Below are positions 1-7,941 of a stretch of 64,000 bases of DNA, one piece after another. The DNA comes from Planococcus antarcticus DSM 14505. GTDB taxonomy: Bacteria > Bacillota > Bacilli > Bacillales_A > Planococcaceae. The notes below the pieces were generated by a model, which saw only the letters and a list, made by a program, of their open reading frames with translations, was not told where the DNA came from and made no database searches. The first letter of the stretch is position 1. Each line of letters begins with the position of its first letter. The stretch is from NCBI RefSeq assembly GCF_001687565.2, contig NZ_CP016534.2:1430501-1494500 (forward strand), given 5' to 3'. The position numbers and the translations under genes were made by a program.

Positions 1-915
1 TCTCACATTCTAATGTATCGTCAGCTCGGCAAACTTTTGTCTACTTATATAGAAGGTTTATTAAAAGAAATTCACGAGGATGGCAAAGTCCATACCCGTT
101 TCCAACAGGCTCTGACAACAACAGGCCGGCTTAGTTCAACCAATCCGAACTTGCAAAACATCCCGGTGCGTCTTGAAGAGGGACGGAAAATCCGTAAAGC
201 CTTTGTTCCTTCAGAACCTGGCTGGGTGATGGTTGCTGCCGATTATTCACAAATTGAATTGCGTGTTTTGGCAGATATGTCAGAAGATGAGCGTTTGGTT
301 CAAGCTTTTAAAGATGACCGTGATATTCATACAACAACGGCCAGTGATGTTTTTCATGTTCCTGAAAAACAAGTGACTGGGGACATGCGCCGAGCTGCTA
401 AAGCTGTTAACTTTGGGGTAGTTTATGGCATCAGTGATTATGGTTTGTCTCAAAACCTGAACATTCCTCGTAAAGAAGCGGCGGACTTTATTGAACGTTA
501 TTTTGCCAGCTTTCCTGGCGTCAAAAGCTATATGACGACTATTGTTTCAGATGCAAAGCGTGATGGGTTTGTTACGACGTTGATGAACCGGAGACGCTAT
601 TTACCGGATATTACGAGCTCTAACTTTAATTTGCGTAGCTTTGCAGAACGTACAGCGATGAATACACCGATTCAAGGCAGTGCAGCAGACATCATAAAAA
701 AAGCAATGATCGATATGGATGCAGCTCTAGAGCGTGAAGAGATGCAGACGAGAATGCTGCTGCAGGTGCACGATGAATTGATTTTCGAGGCGCCACCAGA
801 GGAATTGGATAAGTTGATGGAATTGGTTCCCGAAGTGATGGAAAACGCAGTGAAGCTAATCGTTCCATTAAAAGTGGACATCGCGCATGGCGCTACCTGG
901 TACGATACGAAATGA
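1..915 (+). CDS. polA: DNA polymerase I, C-terminal part (5' end outside window)
   Basis: C-terminal ~304 residues of family A DNA polymerase I, which fills gaps during repair and Okazaki-fragment processing. The reading frame is open from base 1, so the gene begins upstream; the family is about 880 residues long. Visible polymerase motifs are the RLSSTNPNLQNIPVR segment, motif A (DYSQIELR), motif B on the O-helix (RRAAKAVNFGVVYG) and motif C (VHDE), all with catalytic acidic residues intact. The 5'-nuclease and 3'-5' exonuclease-like domains cannot be assessed here. mutM follows after 15 bases, as in Bacillus, so the two repair genes are probably cotranscribed. Confidence 0.97.
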   Translation, partial: SHILMYRQLGKLLSTYIEGLLKEIHEDGKVHTRFQQALTTTGRLSSTNPNLQNIPVRLEEGRKIRKAFVPSEPGWVMVAADYSQIELRVLADMSEDERLVQAFKDDRDIHTTTASDVFHVPEKQVTGDMRRAAKAVNFGVVYGISDYGLSQNLNIPRKEAADFIERYFASFPGVKSYMTTIVSDAKRDGFVTTLMNRRRYLPDITSSNFNLRSFAERTAMNTPIQGSAADIIKKAMIDMDAALEREEMQTRMLLQVHDELIFEAPPEELDKLMELVPEVMENAVKLIVPLKVDIAHGATWYDTK

Positions 916-930
916 CAGGAGGGCAACAAT

Positions 931-1800
931 ATGCCTGAACTTCCGGAAGTGGAAGGTGTCGTTCGACAGATCCGCCCCGTGTCCGTTGGAAAAAAGATTG
1001 AGGCAGTAGCGGTTTCAGATACGATCCGCGTGTCGAAAACAAATGGCAAGGAAGCGATCATCAAACGGATGGAAGCTGACCGGTTTATCGAAAGCTTGGT
1101 CGGTGCACAAATCATCCGTGTCGAGCGGCGCAGTAAATACATTTATTTTACATTGCGAAAAGACAATGAATTCTTATTGGTCAATCATTTAGGGATGTCT
1201 GGAGCTTGGTTTTATATCGACCAGCTTCAGTCGATTCCAGAGGACAAATTCCGACGCCACGTACATGTCGTATTGACATTGAGCGATGGTAAGCTATTGG
1301 CATTTTCTGATATCCGAAGATTCGGGGAGATGCGGGTTTTGCAGGAAGAAGCGGATTTCCCGCCTTTGCTGCTGATGGCACCAGAGCCTTTCGAGGCAGT
1401 GGCACTTGAACATTTTCTATTGAGGGCGGAAAGTTCCAAATACAAGAACAAGGCAATCAAAGAAGTCATTATGGATGGCCAAGTCATTTCTGGCTGTGGC
1501 AATATTTATGCAACCGAAGCACTTTTTAAAATGAAGATTCATCCAAAGCGGTCGGCTAGCCGCATCAGTAAAAAGCGCAAAGTGGAATTATTCGAGACGG
1601 TCGTTGCCATTCTTCTGGAAAGCATAGAAGCAGGAGGCAGTACGATATCGGATTACCGCAATATTAACGGTGAATCGGGTAGCATGCAAAACCGTTTCGG
1701 CATGTATGGAAAAAAACAATGTGCAGATTGCGGCACTGCAACAAAAACCCTGAAAATCGGCGGAAGGGCTTCAATGTATTGCCCGAGCTGCCAGAAATGA
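931..1800 (+). CDS. mutM: Formamidopyrimidine-DNA glycosylase (MutM/Fpg)
   Basis: Bifunctional glycosylase/AP lyase that removes 8-oxoguanine and formamidopyrimidines in base-excision repair. The N-terminus MPELPEVE gives the catalytic Pro2 and Glu3; a conserved Lys lies in RRSKYIYF near residue 60. The C-terminus ends in a four-cysteine zinc finger (CADC ... CPSC). At 289 aa it is slightly longer than typical (~275). The start has a good Shine-Dalgarno (AGGAGGG) at 916-922. It sits between polA and coaE; in B. subtilis the sporulation membrane gene ytaF separates mutM from coaE, but here only 6 bases intervene. Confidence 0.97.
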   Translation: MPELPEVEGVVRQIRPVSVGKKIEAVAVSDTIRVSKTNGKEAIIKRMEADRFIESLVGAQIIRVERRSKYIYFTLRKDNEFLLVNHLGMSGAWFYIDQLQSIPEDKFRRHVHVVLTLSDGKLLAFSDIRRFGEMRVLQEEADFPPLLLMAPEPFEAVALEHFLLRAESSKYKNKAIKEVIMDGQVISGCGNIYATEALFKMKIHPKRSASRISKKRKVELFETVVAILLESIEAGGSTISDYRNINGESGSMQNRFGMYGKKQCADCGTATKTLKIGGRASMYCPSCQK

Positions 1801-1806
1801 GGTTGG

Positions 1807-2415
1807 ATGATGATCATTGGATTAACAGGCAGTATTGCCAGTGGGAAAAGTACGGTATCCGGCATGCTGAAAAGTTGGGGCTATCCGATCGTTGATGCAG
1901 ATCTAGTGGCGCGCTTAGTAGTAGAACCGAGTTCAGAGACCTTAGAGCAAATTACGGAGGCATTTGGATCTGATGTGATAAAAGAAGACGGGACAATGGA
2001 TCGTGCAAAAGTAGGAGAAATCATTTTTAATGATCCAGCAAGTAGGAAAATCCTAAACGACATTATCCACCCTGCAATACGCCAGGAAATGCTGCGGCAG
2101 CGGCAGGAGCTTCTGGCGCAGGGATTCAAGACGATCATCATGGATATCCCGTTATTATTCGAGAGCCGCCTTCAACATTTGGTGGATAACATTTTAGTCG
2201 TCAGTGTTACAGAAGAAAACCAATTTGCTCGACTTGTAGAACGGAATGGTTTTACCGAAAAAGAGGCCAAGGCACGTATCGCCTCCCAATTGCCGATGTC
2301 TGTAAAAGAAGATGGTGCAGATGCCGTCATCTACAACAACGGAACACTAGATGAAACGAAATGGCAGTTAAACCGGATCTTAGACAACTGGCATGCCAGT
2401 CCTGAAAAAGAATAA
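1807..2415 (+). CDS. coaE: Dephospho-CoA kinase
   Basis: Catalyses the last step of coenzyme A synthesis, ATP-dependent phosphorylation of the 3'-OH of dephospho-CoA. P-loop GLTGSIASGKST lies at residues 6-17; DADLVAR, HPAIRQEM and DIPLLFES are the usual CoaE signatures. Length (202 aa) is normal. Two adjacent ATGs (1807 and 1810) are possible starts; the weak Shine-Dalgarno overlaps the mutM stop, so translation is probably coupled to mutM. Confidence 0.95.
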   Translation: MMIIGLTGSIASGKSTVSGMLKSWGYPIVDADLVARLVVEPSSETLEQITEAFGSDVIKEDGTMDRAKVGEIIFNDPASRKILNDIIHPAIRQEMLRQRQELLAQGFKTIIMDIPLLFESRLQHLVDNILVVSVTEENQFARLVERNGFTEKEAKARIASQLPMSVKEDGADAVIYNNGTLDETKWQLNRILDNWHASPEKE

Positions 2416-2453
2416 AGAGATATGCTGTTTTTAAGGTTCTCTGAATAGTTAAT

Positions 2454-2464
2454 TGTGTTATACT
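2454..2464 (+). promoter_or_regulatory. gapB promoter region with CcpN-like site
   Basis: TGTGTTATACT matches the CcpN consensus TRTGHYATAYW as I recall it and overlaps the likely -10 (TATACT, 2459-2464). CcpN represses gluconeogenic gapB in B. subtilis under glycolytic conditions. Only one clear site is visible, and the motif includes a generic -10, so the assignment is tentative. Confidence 0.4.
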
Positions 2465-2518
2465 ATATGAGAAATTAAAAATATGAGTATAACTTAATTA
2501 TAAACGGAGGACTCTTAC

Positions 2519-3538
2519 ATGACAGTTTCTATTGCAATTAACGGATTTGGCCGTATTGGCCGTATGGTTTTCAGACAAGCGATAATGATGGATGACGTTA
2601 CAATTACGGCAGTCAATGCTACTTATCCGGCTGAAACCCTTGCGCATTTAATTAAGTATGACACAAATCACGGCACCTTCGCTGGTGACGTATCTTCAGA
2701 AGAAGATGCCTTAATTGTTAACGGGAAACGTGTACAATTGGTAAGTGAACGAGACCCACTGAATCTGCCGTGGAAAGAAATGGGCATTGATATTGTCATC
2801 GAAGCAACTGGAAAGTTTAATTCTCGCGAAAAAGCCGCTCTGCACCTGGAAGCTGGAGCTAAAAAAGTAATTTTGACGGCGCCTGGAAAAAAAGAAGATA
2901 TTACAATTGTTATGGGTGTCAACGATGACAAACTAGATATTGATAAGCACGACATCATTTCCAACGCAAGCTGTACAACGAATTGCTTGGCACCTGTCGT
3001 AAAAGTCCTGCATGATAAATTCGGTATTGAAAATGGTTTGATGACGACAATTCATTCCTACACGAACGATCAGCAAAATTTGGATAATCCGCACAAAGAT
3101 CTTCGGCGTGCACGTGCATGTGCACAATCCATCATCCCAACTTCTACGGGTGCTGCGAAAGCGCTATCATCGGTAATGCCGGAATTACAAGGCAAGCTGC
3201 ATGGCATGGCGTTACGGGTTCCGACACCAAATGTCTCCTTGGTCGATCTAGTTGTCGATTTAAAGTCAGACGTGACGATAGCAGAAGTTAATCAAGCATT
3301 CGAGGAAGCATCAGAAAATGGCCTTGAGGGGATCTTGAGCTTGACGATGGAGCCTCTAGTGTCTGTCGATTTCAATAGTAATCCCCAATCTGCGATAGTT
3401 GATGGCTTATCGACAATGGTAATTGGCGGGCGCAAAGTGAAAGTTCTCGCGTGGTACGACAATGAATGGGGCTATTCGGCACGTGTTATCGATTTGACGA
3501 AGAAAGTCGCAAACGCTCTAATATTGGTATCCAAATAA
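2519..3538 (+). CDS. gapB: Glyceraldehyde-3-phosphate dehydrogenase, gluconeogenic GapB type
   Basis: Interconverts glyceraldehyde-3-phosphate and 1,3-bisphosphoglycerate. INGFGRIGR forms the dinucleotide-binding turn; catalytic Cys152 lies in SNASCTTN; WYDNEWGYS is the C-terminal signature. After the second strand it reads AVNATYP rather than the AVND seen in glycolytic NAD-dependent enzymes, a feature of NADP-accepting GapB. Position upstream of speD also matches B. subtilis gapB. Shine-Dalgarno CGGAGG precedes the ATG. The enzyme is expected to act in gluconeogenesis in the cytoplasm, and it ends with its own terminator. Confidence 0.95.
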   Translation: MTVSIAINGFGRIGRMVFRQAIMMDDVTITAVNATYPAETLAHLIKYDTNHGTFAGDVSSEEDALIVNGKRVQLVSERDPLNLPWKEMGIDIVIEATGKFNSREKAALHLEAGAKKVILTAPGKKEDITIVMGVNDDKLDIDKHDIISNASCTTNCLAPVVKVLHDKFGIENGLMTTIHSYTNDQQNLDNPHKDLRRARACAQSIIPTSTGAAKALSSVMPELQGKLHGMALRVPTPNVSLVDLVVDLKSDVTIAEVNQAFEEASENGLEGILSLTMEPLVSVDFNSNPQSAIVDGLSTMVIGGRKVKVLAWYDNEWGYSARVIDLTKKVANALILVSK

Positions 3539-3547
3539 AATGAATCA

Positions 3548-3587
3548 TCCCGTTTTTCCGTTTTTAGATGGAAAGACGGTTTTTTTA
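3548..3587 (+). terminator. gapB rho-independent terminator
   Basis: CCGTTTTTCC pairs with GGAAAGACGG (one G-U pair) and is followed by a run of seven T. It separates gapB from speD. Confidence 0.85.
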
Positions 3588-3630
3588 TGGGAAATTTACT
3601 AAAAAAATCAAGATTATTAAGATATTATTA

Positions 3631-3659
3631 TTGCTTTTACAATAAATCCGTTTTATACT
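3631..3659 (+). promoter_or_regulatory. SigA-type promoter of speD
   Basis: TTGCTT (3631-3636), 17-base spacer, TATACT (3654-3659). This predicts a transcript starting near 3666 and an untranslated leader of about 185 nt before the speD start. Confidence 0.65.
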
Positions 3660-3677
3660 ATGAATCGTAGTTAAAAA

Positions 3678-3843
3678 TGGCTACCACTTCTGAATTTCCA
3701 TCATGCATCTCGGAATTAGGAGCGTAAGATTTTTTATTCACATGACTGCTTAAAGGGTTAGGACCTCTTTGGACTAACTTTCCCCCGTGGTAGTCAACTT
3801 TGAATATTTTGCGCAAAAACCAAAATGATATCAAAGGGGGAAA
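3678..3843 (+). ncRNA. Candidate structured speD leader with Shine-Dalgarno sequestration
   Basis: A 10-bp helix closes the leader: TGGCTACCAC (3678-3687) with GTGGTAGTCA (3787-3796), one G-U pair. Inside lies a hairpin GTTAG (3757-3761)/CTAAC (3774-3778), extended by AAA/TTT across a GG bulge, and a weaker AATTTCC/GGAATT hairpin. TTTCCCCC (3779-3786), immediately 5' of the closing strand, is exactly complementary to GGGGGAAA (3836-3843), the speD Shine-Dalgarno. This looks like a translational switch. I do not recognise it as a named riboswitch class; function is inference. Confidence 0.5.
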
Positions 3844-3850
3844 ACGAACC

Positions 3851-4234
3851 TTGGAAACAATGGGACGTCACGTAATTGCAGAACTTTGGCAGTGTGATTT
3901 TGACAAATTAAACGATATGGATTTTATCGAGCAAACTTTTGTTGATGCAGCACTCAAATCCGGAGCTGAAGTAAGAGAGGTAGCTTTTCACAAGTTTGCC
4001 CCACAAGGTGTCAGCGGAGTTGTGATCATTTCTGAATCTCACTTAACGATTCACAGTTTTCCGGAACACGGCTATGCGAGTGTAGATGTTTACACTTGTG
4101 GCGATTTAGATCCGACAATTGCAGCGGAGTATATCGCAGAAGCACTAGGTTCAACGTCACGCGAGCTTGTAGAATTGCCGCGCGGCATGGGTCCAGTCAG
4201 TGCTGGGAAATCCAAAGTTTCAGTAACAGTATAA
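3851..4234 (+). CDS. speD: S-adenosylmethionine decarboxylase proenzyme, prokaryotic type
   Basis: Pyruvoyl enzyme making decarboxylated SAM, the aminopropyl donor for spermidine. Self-cleavage at Glu62-Ser63 (ISESHLTIH) generates the pyruvoyl group; [16 protein letters not shown] follows, with the catalytic His and Cys. The start is TTG at 3851, giving METMGRHVI as in B. subtilis SpeD; the product is 127 aa (B. subtilis 126). An upstream in-frame ATG at 3800 lacks a suitable ribosome site and would add non-conserved residues. Shine-Dalgarno AAAGGGGG at 3833-3840. The long structured leader suggests post-transcriptional control. Confidence 0.95.
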   Translation: METMGRHVIAELWQCDFDKLNDMDFIEQTFVDAALKSGAEVREVAFHKFAPQGVSGVVIISESHLTIHSFPEHGYASVDVYTCGDLDPTIAAEYIAEALGSTSRELVELPRGMGPVSAGKSKVSVTV

Positions 4235-4256
4235 TCCATTTAACAAAAAACACGTA

Positions 4257-4284
4257 AGCAGAGGATAAAATCCTCTGCTTTTTC
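4257..4284 (+). terminator. speD terminator
   Basis: AGCAGAGGAT / ATCCTCTGCT perfect stem with a short loop followed by TTTTT. Confidence 0.9.
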
Positions 4285-4348
4285 TATTTTCCGAAAGAAT
4301 TTTTGTTATACTAGATACACTAGATAGAGAAGTTAGGGAGATGTCAAA

Positions 4349-4825
4349 ATGAAATGTCCAGCTTGCCAACATAACGGCACACGTGTTGTCGATTCACGGC
4401 CAATAGATGAAATGAAATCAATTAGAAGGCGCAGAGAATGTGAATCATGCGGATATCGCTTTACCACTTTTGAGAAAGTGGAAGAGATGCCGTTGATTGT
4501 CGTCAAAAAAGATGGCTCACGTGAAGAGTTTAGTCGTGAAAAAGTTCTGCGCGGTTTGATTCGTGCGTGTGAAAAGCGGCCGGTATCTTTAGAAGCGTTG
4601 GAAGAAGTCGTCTTTACGATCGAGAAAGACCTTCGCCGGGCAGGAAACCCCGAAGTGAAATCCGAAGAAGTCGGAGAATTGGTCATGAACCGTCTAGCAG
4701 CAATTGATGAAGTGGCCTATGTTCGCTTTGCTTCGGTATATCGCCAATTTAAAGATATTACTGTTTTTATCGACGAACTAAAGGATTTGCTGAACAAAAG
4801 TCCGGAAGACAAGAAAATCGACTAA
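4349..4825 (+). CDS. nrdR: Transcriptional repressor NrdR
   Basis: Zinc-ribbon and ATP-cone repressor of ribonucleotide reductase genes that senses ATP/dATP. Zinc ribbon cysteines are C3, C6, C31 and C34; the ATP-cone begins at [16 protein letters not shown] (about residues 50-65). Length 158 aa is close to the family norm. A TTATACT-like -10 lies at about 4306. It heads a probable operon with dnaB (11-base gap) and dnaI, an order conserved in Bacillales that links dNTP supply with replication initiation. Confidence 0.97.
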   Translation: MKCPACQHNGTRVVDSRPIDEMKSIRRRRECESCGYRFTTFEKVEEMPLIVVKKDGSREEFSREKVLRGLIRACEKRPVSLEALEEVVFTIEKDLRRAGNPEVKSEEVGELVMNRLAAIDEVAYVRFASVYRQFKDITVFIDELKDLLNKSPEDKKID

Positions 4826-4836
4826 GGCGGTGACTT

Positions 4837-6207
4837 ATGACTGCGTATTATAAAGAATTGCAGCCAGCTGATCCCTATCGAATCCGTCTGCCTTACCCAT
4901 TTTCGAATTACGATCGCCAGCTGTTGACGTTGCTTTACCAGCCGATGATCGGCGCAGAAGCTATCGCGTTTTACTTGACGCTATGGGCTGAAGGGGAAGC
5001 ATCTGGTGATGAGGCGACCCATTATACATTGATGAACACATTGGGAAATCCTATTTCGAAAATTTTTGAAGCGAGGATTCAATTGGAAGCGATTGGTTTG
5101 CTGAAAACTTATCGGAAAGACGATGGCAACCGCTGCTTCATTTATGAATTATGTCCACCACTGGATCCCAAAACTTTTTTTATGGACCCTTTATTGTCGA
5201 TGTTTCTGTTTAGTAAAATCGGTGAACCGTCCTATCGCAGAGTCCGGAATCGTTTTTTGATTCACTCAGAAATTCCAAGAGATTTTGAAGAAGTGTCTCG
5301 GACATTCACCGACATTTTTCAGCCGGTCCATGCGAAGGCTGGATACCCACCAATACAGGAGGACCTGCAGGAACGGAAAAAAGGAGCCTACGAAGCCGAT
5401 GCAGAATTCGATTTCGCGTTGCTTCGCCAAGGGCTCTCTGAGCAGCTAGTACCGAAACGAGTGCTGACTGCAACCATCAAAGATTTTATCTCCAAACTTG
5501 GTTACCTCTATGGTTGGGGACCTTTAGAAATGCAGAAAGTCATCTTGTTGGCAATCGAAGACGATTATAAATTGACAGTTGAAGGTTTGAAAAAATCAGC
5601 ATCTGAATATTATAAGTTCACGGTTTCCACCACAGCACCCCAACTTGTTCAAGTGCATAAAGAAACTCCGAAGCTCACAGAAGAAGCACCAAAAACGAAG
5701 CAAGATGAGTTGCTTGTCTATTTGGAAACAGCTCCGCCTATTCAAGTGTTACGGGATATTGCGAACGGCAGTGAACCATTGCCTGCTGATGTCGAACTGG
5801 CCAACCAATTGGTCATTACCCATGGGATGAAGCCGCCAGTCGTCAACGTCTTGCTTCAATATGTCCTGCTGCGCACCGATATGAAGCTAACTAAAGCCTA
5901 CGTGGAAAAAATCGCTTCGCATTGGCTGCGTAAAAACGTCACTACTGCAAAAGAAGCAATGGAAATTGCGCGTGTCGAGCATACCCAGTATATGAAATGG
6001 AAGTCGGAAGGCTCACCAACTGCAGTGGCCAAGCCGTTTACAGGCAATGGAAACCGGAAGCCGGTGCGTGAAGAAAAGTTGCCGGAATGGTTCCATAAAA
6101 AAGACGACATGCCTGTCGCAAAAGCAGAGCCGAGAAACGAAAGCTTGGAAGTAGAAAAACAAAAACTTCTTGCGAAACTTGCGCTGAAGAAAGGAAAAGG
6201 TGGTTAA
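4837..6207 (+). CDS. dnaB: Replication initiation and membrane attachment protein DnaB
   Basis: Firmicute DnaB (not the helicase) works with DnaD and DnaI to load the replicative helicase at oriC and at restart forks, and associates with membrane. At 456 aa with a DnaB/DnaD-like C-terminal segment (DVELANQLVITHGMKPPVVNVLLQYVL ... KAYVEKIASHWLRKNV region, about residues 310-370) it matches B. subtilis DnaB in size and neighbourhood. The C-terminal 60 residues are charged and probably disordered. Shine-Dalgarno AAGGCGGTGA precedes the ATG. It abuts dnaI directly, the stop codon being followed by the dnaI ATG. Confidence 0.93.
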   Translation: MTAYYKELQPADPYRIRLPYPFSNYDRQLLTLLYQPMIGAEAIAFYLTLWAEGEASGDEATHYTLMNTLGNPISKIFEARIQLEAIGLLKTYRKDDGNRCFIYELCPPLDPKTFFMDPLLSMFLFSKIGEPSYRRVRNRFLIHSEIPRDFEEVSRTFTDIFQPVHAKAGYPPIQEDLQERKKGAYEADAEFDFALLRQGLSEQLVPKRVLTATIKDFISKLGYLYGWGPLEMQKVILLAIEDDYKLTVEGLKKSASEYYKFTVSTTAPQLVQVHKETPKLTEEAPKTKQDELLVYLETAPPIQVLRDIANGSEPLPADVELANQLVITHGMKPPVVNVLLQYVLLRTDMKLTKAYVEKIASHWLRKNVTTAKEAMEIARVEHTQYMKWKSEGSPTAVAKPFTGNGNRKPVREEKLPEWFHKKDDMPVAKAEPRNESLEVEKQKLLAKLALKKGKGG

Positions 6208-7143
6208 ATGGAACCGATTAGCGAAACCTTAAAACGTGTAGTCAATGCGCCTGCTTTTTCTGAGCGCTATAAAGAAATGCGTAAAGAAGTGCTGGCACAT
6301 GCAGGCGTCCAAAAATTCTTGGAAGATCATGCAGAGGAAATCGATGCAGCTACCATTGATAGAGGACTCGGGAAGTTATACGAATATATCGATCAATCTC
6401 ATGATTGTAATAAGTGTCCTAGCTTAGACGTCTGTATCAATCATTTGAAAGGCTTTGAACCAAACCTCGTGTTAGAGAGGGGAACCGTTGGTATTTCCTA
6501 CACCAAATGCCGTTTAAAAGAAGCGAGTGACAATAAGCGACATGCTTCGTCTTTGATACACAGCATGTACATGCCAAAAGAAGTAATGCAAGCGACGCTA
6601 GACGGATTTGATTTGGATGACAGCCGCATGGAAGCGTTCCGAGCTGTTGGCGACTTCCTGGATCAGGCGACTGGTCCTGACAACTTGCCGGAAAAAGGGT
6701 TATACCTCTACGGACAATTCGGCATCGGAAAGTCCTATTTGCTGAGCGCTGTAGCCAACGAACTGGCTGAAATAAATGTCAAATCGGTGTTGGTATTTGT
6801 TCCTGAATTCATGCGAGAAATGAAACAAGCCATCGGTGACCAAACGCTGCAGGAAAAAGTCGATTACGTCAAAAAAGCAGATGTCTTAATGCTCGATGAC
6901 ATTGGAGCAGAAGCGATGTCGAGCTGGACACGTGACGAGGTGCTGGGGACGATTCTCCATTACCGGATGTCTGAAAAACTGCCGACCTTCATGTCGTCAA
7001 ACTTCAGTTACTCTGAACTGGAATATCATTTGACCTACTCACAGCGCGGCGAAAAAGAAGATTTGAAAGCTGCGCGAATTATGGAACGAATCCGCGCGTT
7101 AACGAATTCGGTCAAGCTCGACGGACGCAACCGACGAAATTAA
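6208..7143 (+). CDS. dnaI: Primosomal protein DnaI, helicase loader
   Basis: AAA+ ATPase that loads replicative helicase DnaC in Bacillus-type replication. The N-terminal domain carries a zinc-binding cysteine cluster (CNKCPSLDVC, about residues 71-80) that contacts the helicase. The AAA+ domain shows Walker A YGQFGIGKSYLL near residue 170 and Walker B VLMLDDIGAE near 230. Length is 311 aa, as expected. It starts one base after the dnaB stop and is probably translationally coupled. In B. subtilis ytxB and ytxC follow; here neither is present before thrS. Confidence 0.95.
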   Translation: MEPISETLKRVVNAPAFSERYKEMRKEVLAHAGVQKFLEDHAEEIDAATIDRGLGKLYEYIDQSHDCNKCPSLDVCINHLKGFEPNLVLERGTVGISYTKCRLKEASDNKRHASSLIHSMYMPKEVMQATLDGFDLDDSRMEAFRAVGDFLDQATGPDNLPEKGLYLYGQFGIGKSYLLSAVANELAEINVKSVLVFVPEFMREMKQAIGDQTLQEKVDYVKKADVLMLDDIGAEAMSSWTRDEVLGTILHYRMSEKLPTFMSSNFSYSELEYHLTYSQRGEKEDLKAARIMERIRALTNSVKLDGRNRRN

Positions 7144-7189
7144 ACGCTGGAACTATTGCGTTTTGGAACAATTCGGTTTATAGTAATAA

Positions 7190-7462
7190 CAATCGAACCA
7201 AGATTTTACATGCCTTGACAAGGACATGAGCGGAAATTACGACTTTCAGAGAGAGAGGCCTAGGCTGTGAGCTTCTTAAGTAACGCTTTTCCGTTTACCC
7301 CCTTCGAGCAGCAGCTGTGAACAGTTTTCTTAGTAGCAACTGACGGTACCGGCCCGTTAGCCGATGCAGAGCTTCATTCTAAACGGACCTGTCTGTTTAG
7401 AATAGAAGAAGGGTGGAACCACGAACTAAAGCTTCGTCCCTTTTGGGATGGGGCTTTTTTCT
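7190..7462 (+). promoter_or_regulatory. T-box leader of thrS (threonine)
   Basis: tRNA-sensing T-box riboswitch. The T-box sequence AGGGTGGAACCACG is at 7410-7423, followed by a terminator stem (AAAGCTTCGTCCC / GGGATGGGGCTTT, three G-U pairs) and a T-run near 7454-7460. A candidate specifier codon ACC (Thr) is at 7297-7299, placed like TTC in the pheS leader. Uncharged tRNA-Thr should stabilise the antiterminator and raise thrS expression. The 5' boundary is approximate. Confidence 0.9.
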
Positions 7463-7473
7463 GTGAAAAAAAG

Positions 7474-7711
7474 AAAAGCGGAAGCGGCCGTCAAGGTTCG
7501 ACAGGCATAAGACAGACTGGCGAAGCGGCGTTTTTTCAGCCGCACAGGATAAAAAGTGAAAGTGCCTGTCCAGCTCTGACAGGTATAAGACGCTCTGGCG
7601 AAGTGGCGTTATTTCAGCCGCACAGCCAGAGTGGCTTATATCCCGAAGAGCTAGGCGCTGTAACTGGATTCGGGTTGGCTTATGACCCGAGAACCTGGCC
7701 GCTGAAGCTGG
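7474..7711 (+). repeat. Family A hairpin repeat interrupted by a second family A copy
   Basis: Outer copy: 5' half 7474-7550 (AAAAGCGGAAGCGGCCG ...), 3' half 7666-7711 (... GAACCTGGCCGCTGAAGC). Its arms GCGGCC/GGCCGC and GGTTC/GAACC pair only with each other. Between them lies a complete inner copy (7551-7665) whose own arms AGTGCCT/AGGCGCT and AGCTCT/AGAGCT pair. GGAT occurs on both sides of the inner copy (7547-7550 and 7666-7669), a possible target duplication. Confidence 0.75.
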
Positions 7712-7770
7712 ACAAAGAAAAGCGGAAGCGGCCGTTTGTTCCGACCGTTCTTTTCATGACTAATCGCTAA

Positions 7771-7829
7771 GATATGGAACAAACCAACGGAGACTCCCGC
7801 AGGAAAACGGAGTTGGTTTGTGGAGTATC
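7771..7829 (+). repeat. Family B palindromic repeat, short internally deleted form
   Basis: Begins GATATGGAACAAACCAAC and ends GTTGGTTTGTGGAGTATC, so the ends are inverted repeats. It contains the core GGAGACTCCCGCAGGA. At 59 bp it looks like the 28826-28950 element without its centre. The rest of 7712-7941 holds no gene. Confidence 0.65.
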
Positions 7830-7941
7830 ACCGGCCGAATCGTTTCTGCTATACATGTATAAACAAGAAAAATATTGAATGTCTATCCAGACCCTGTGGC
7901 ATGGACATTTTGACCAGATCTAATTAAAAGGAGAGATTGGC

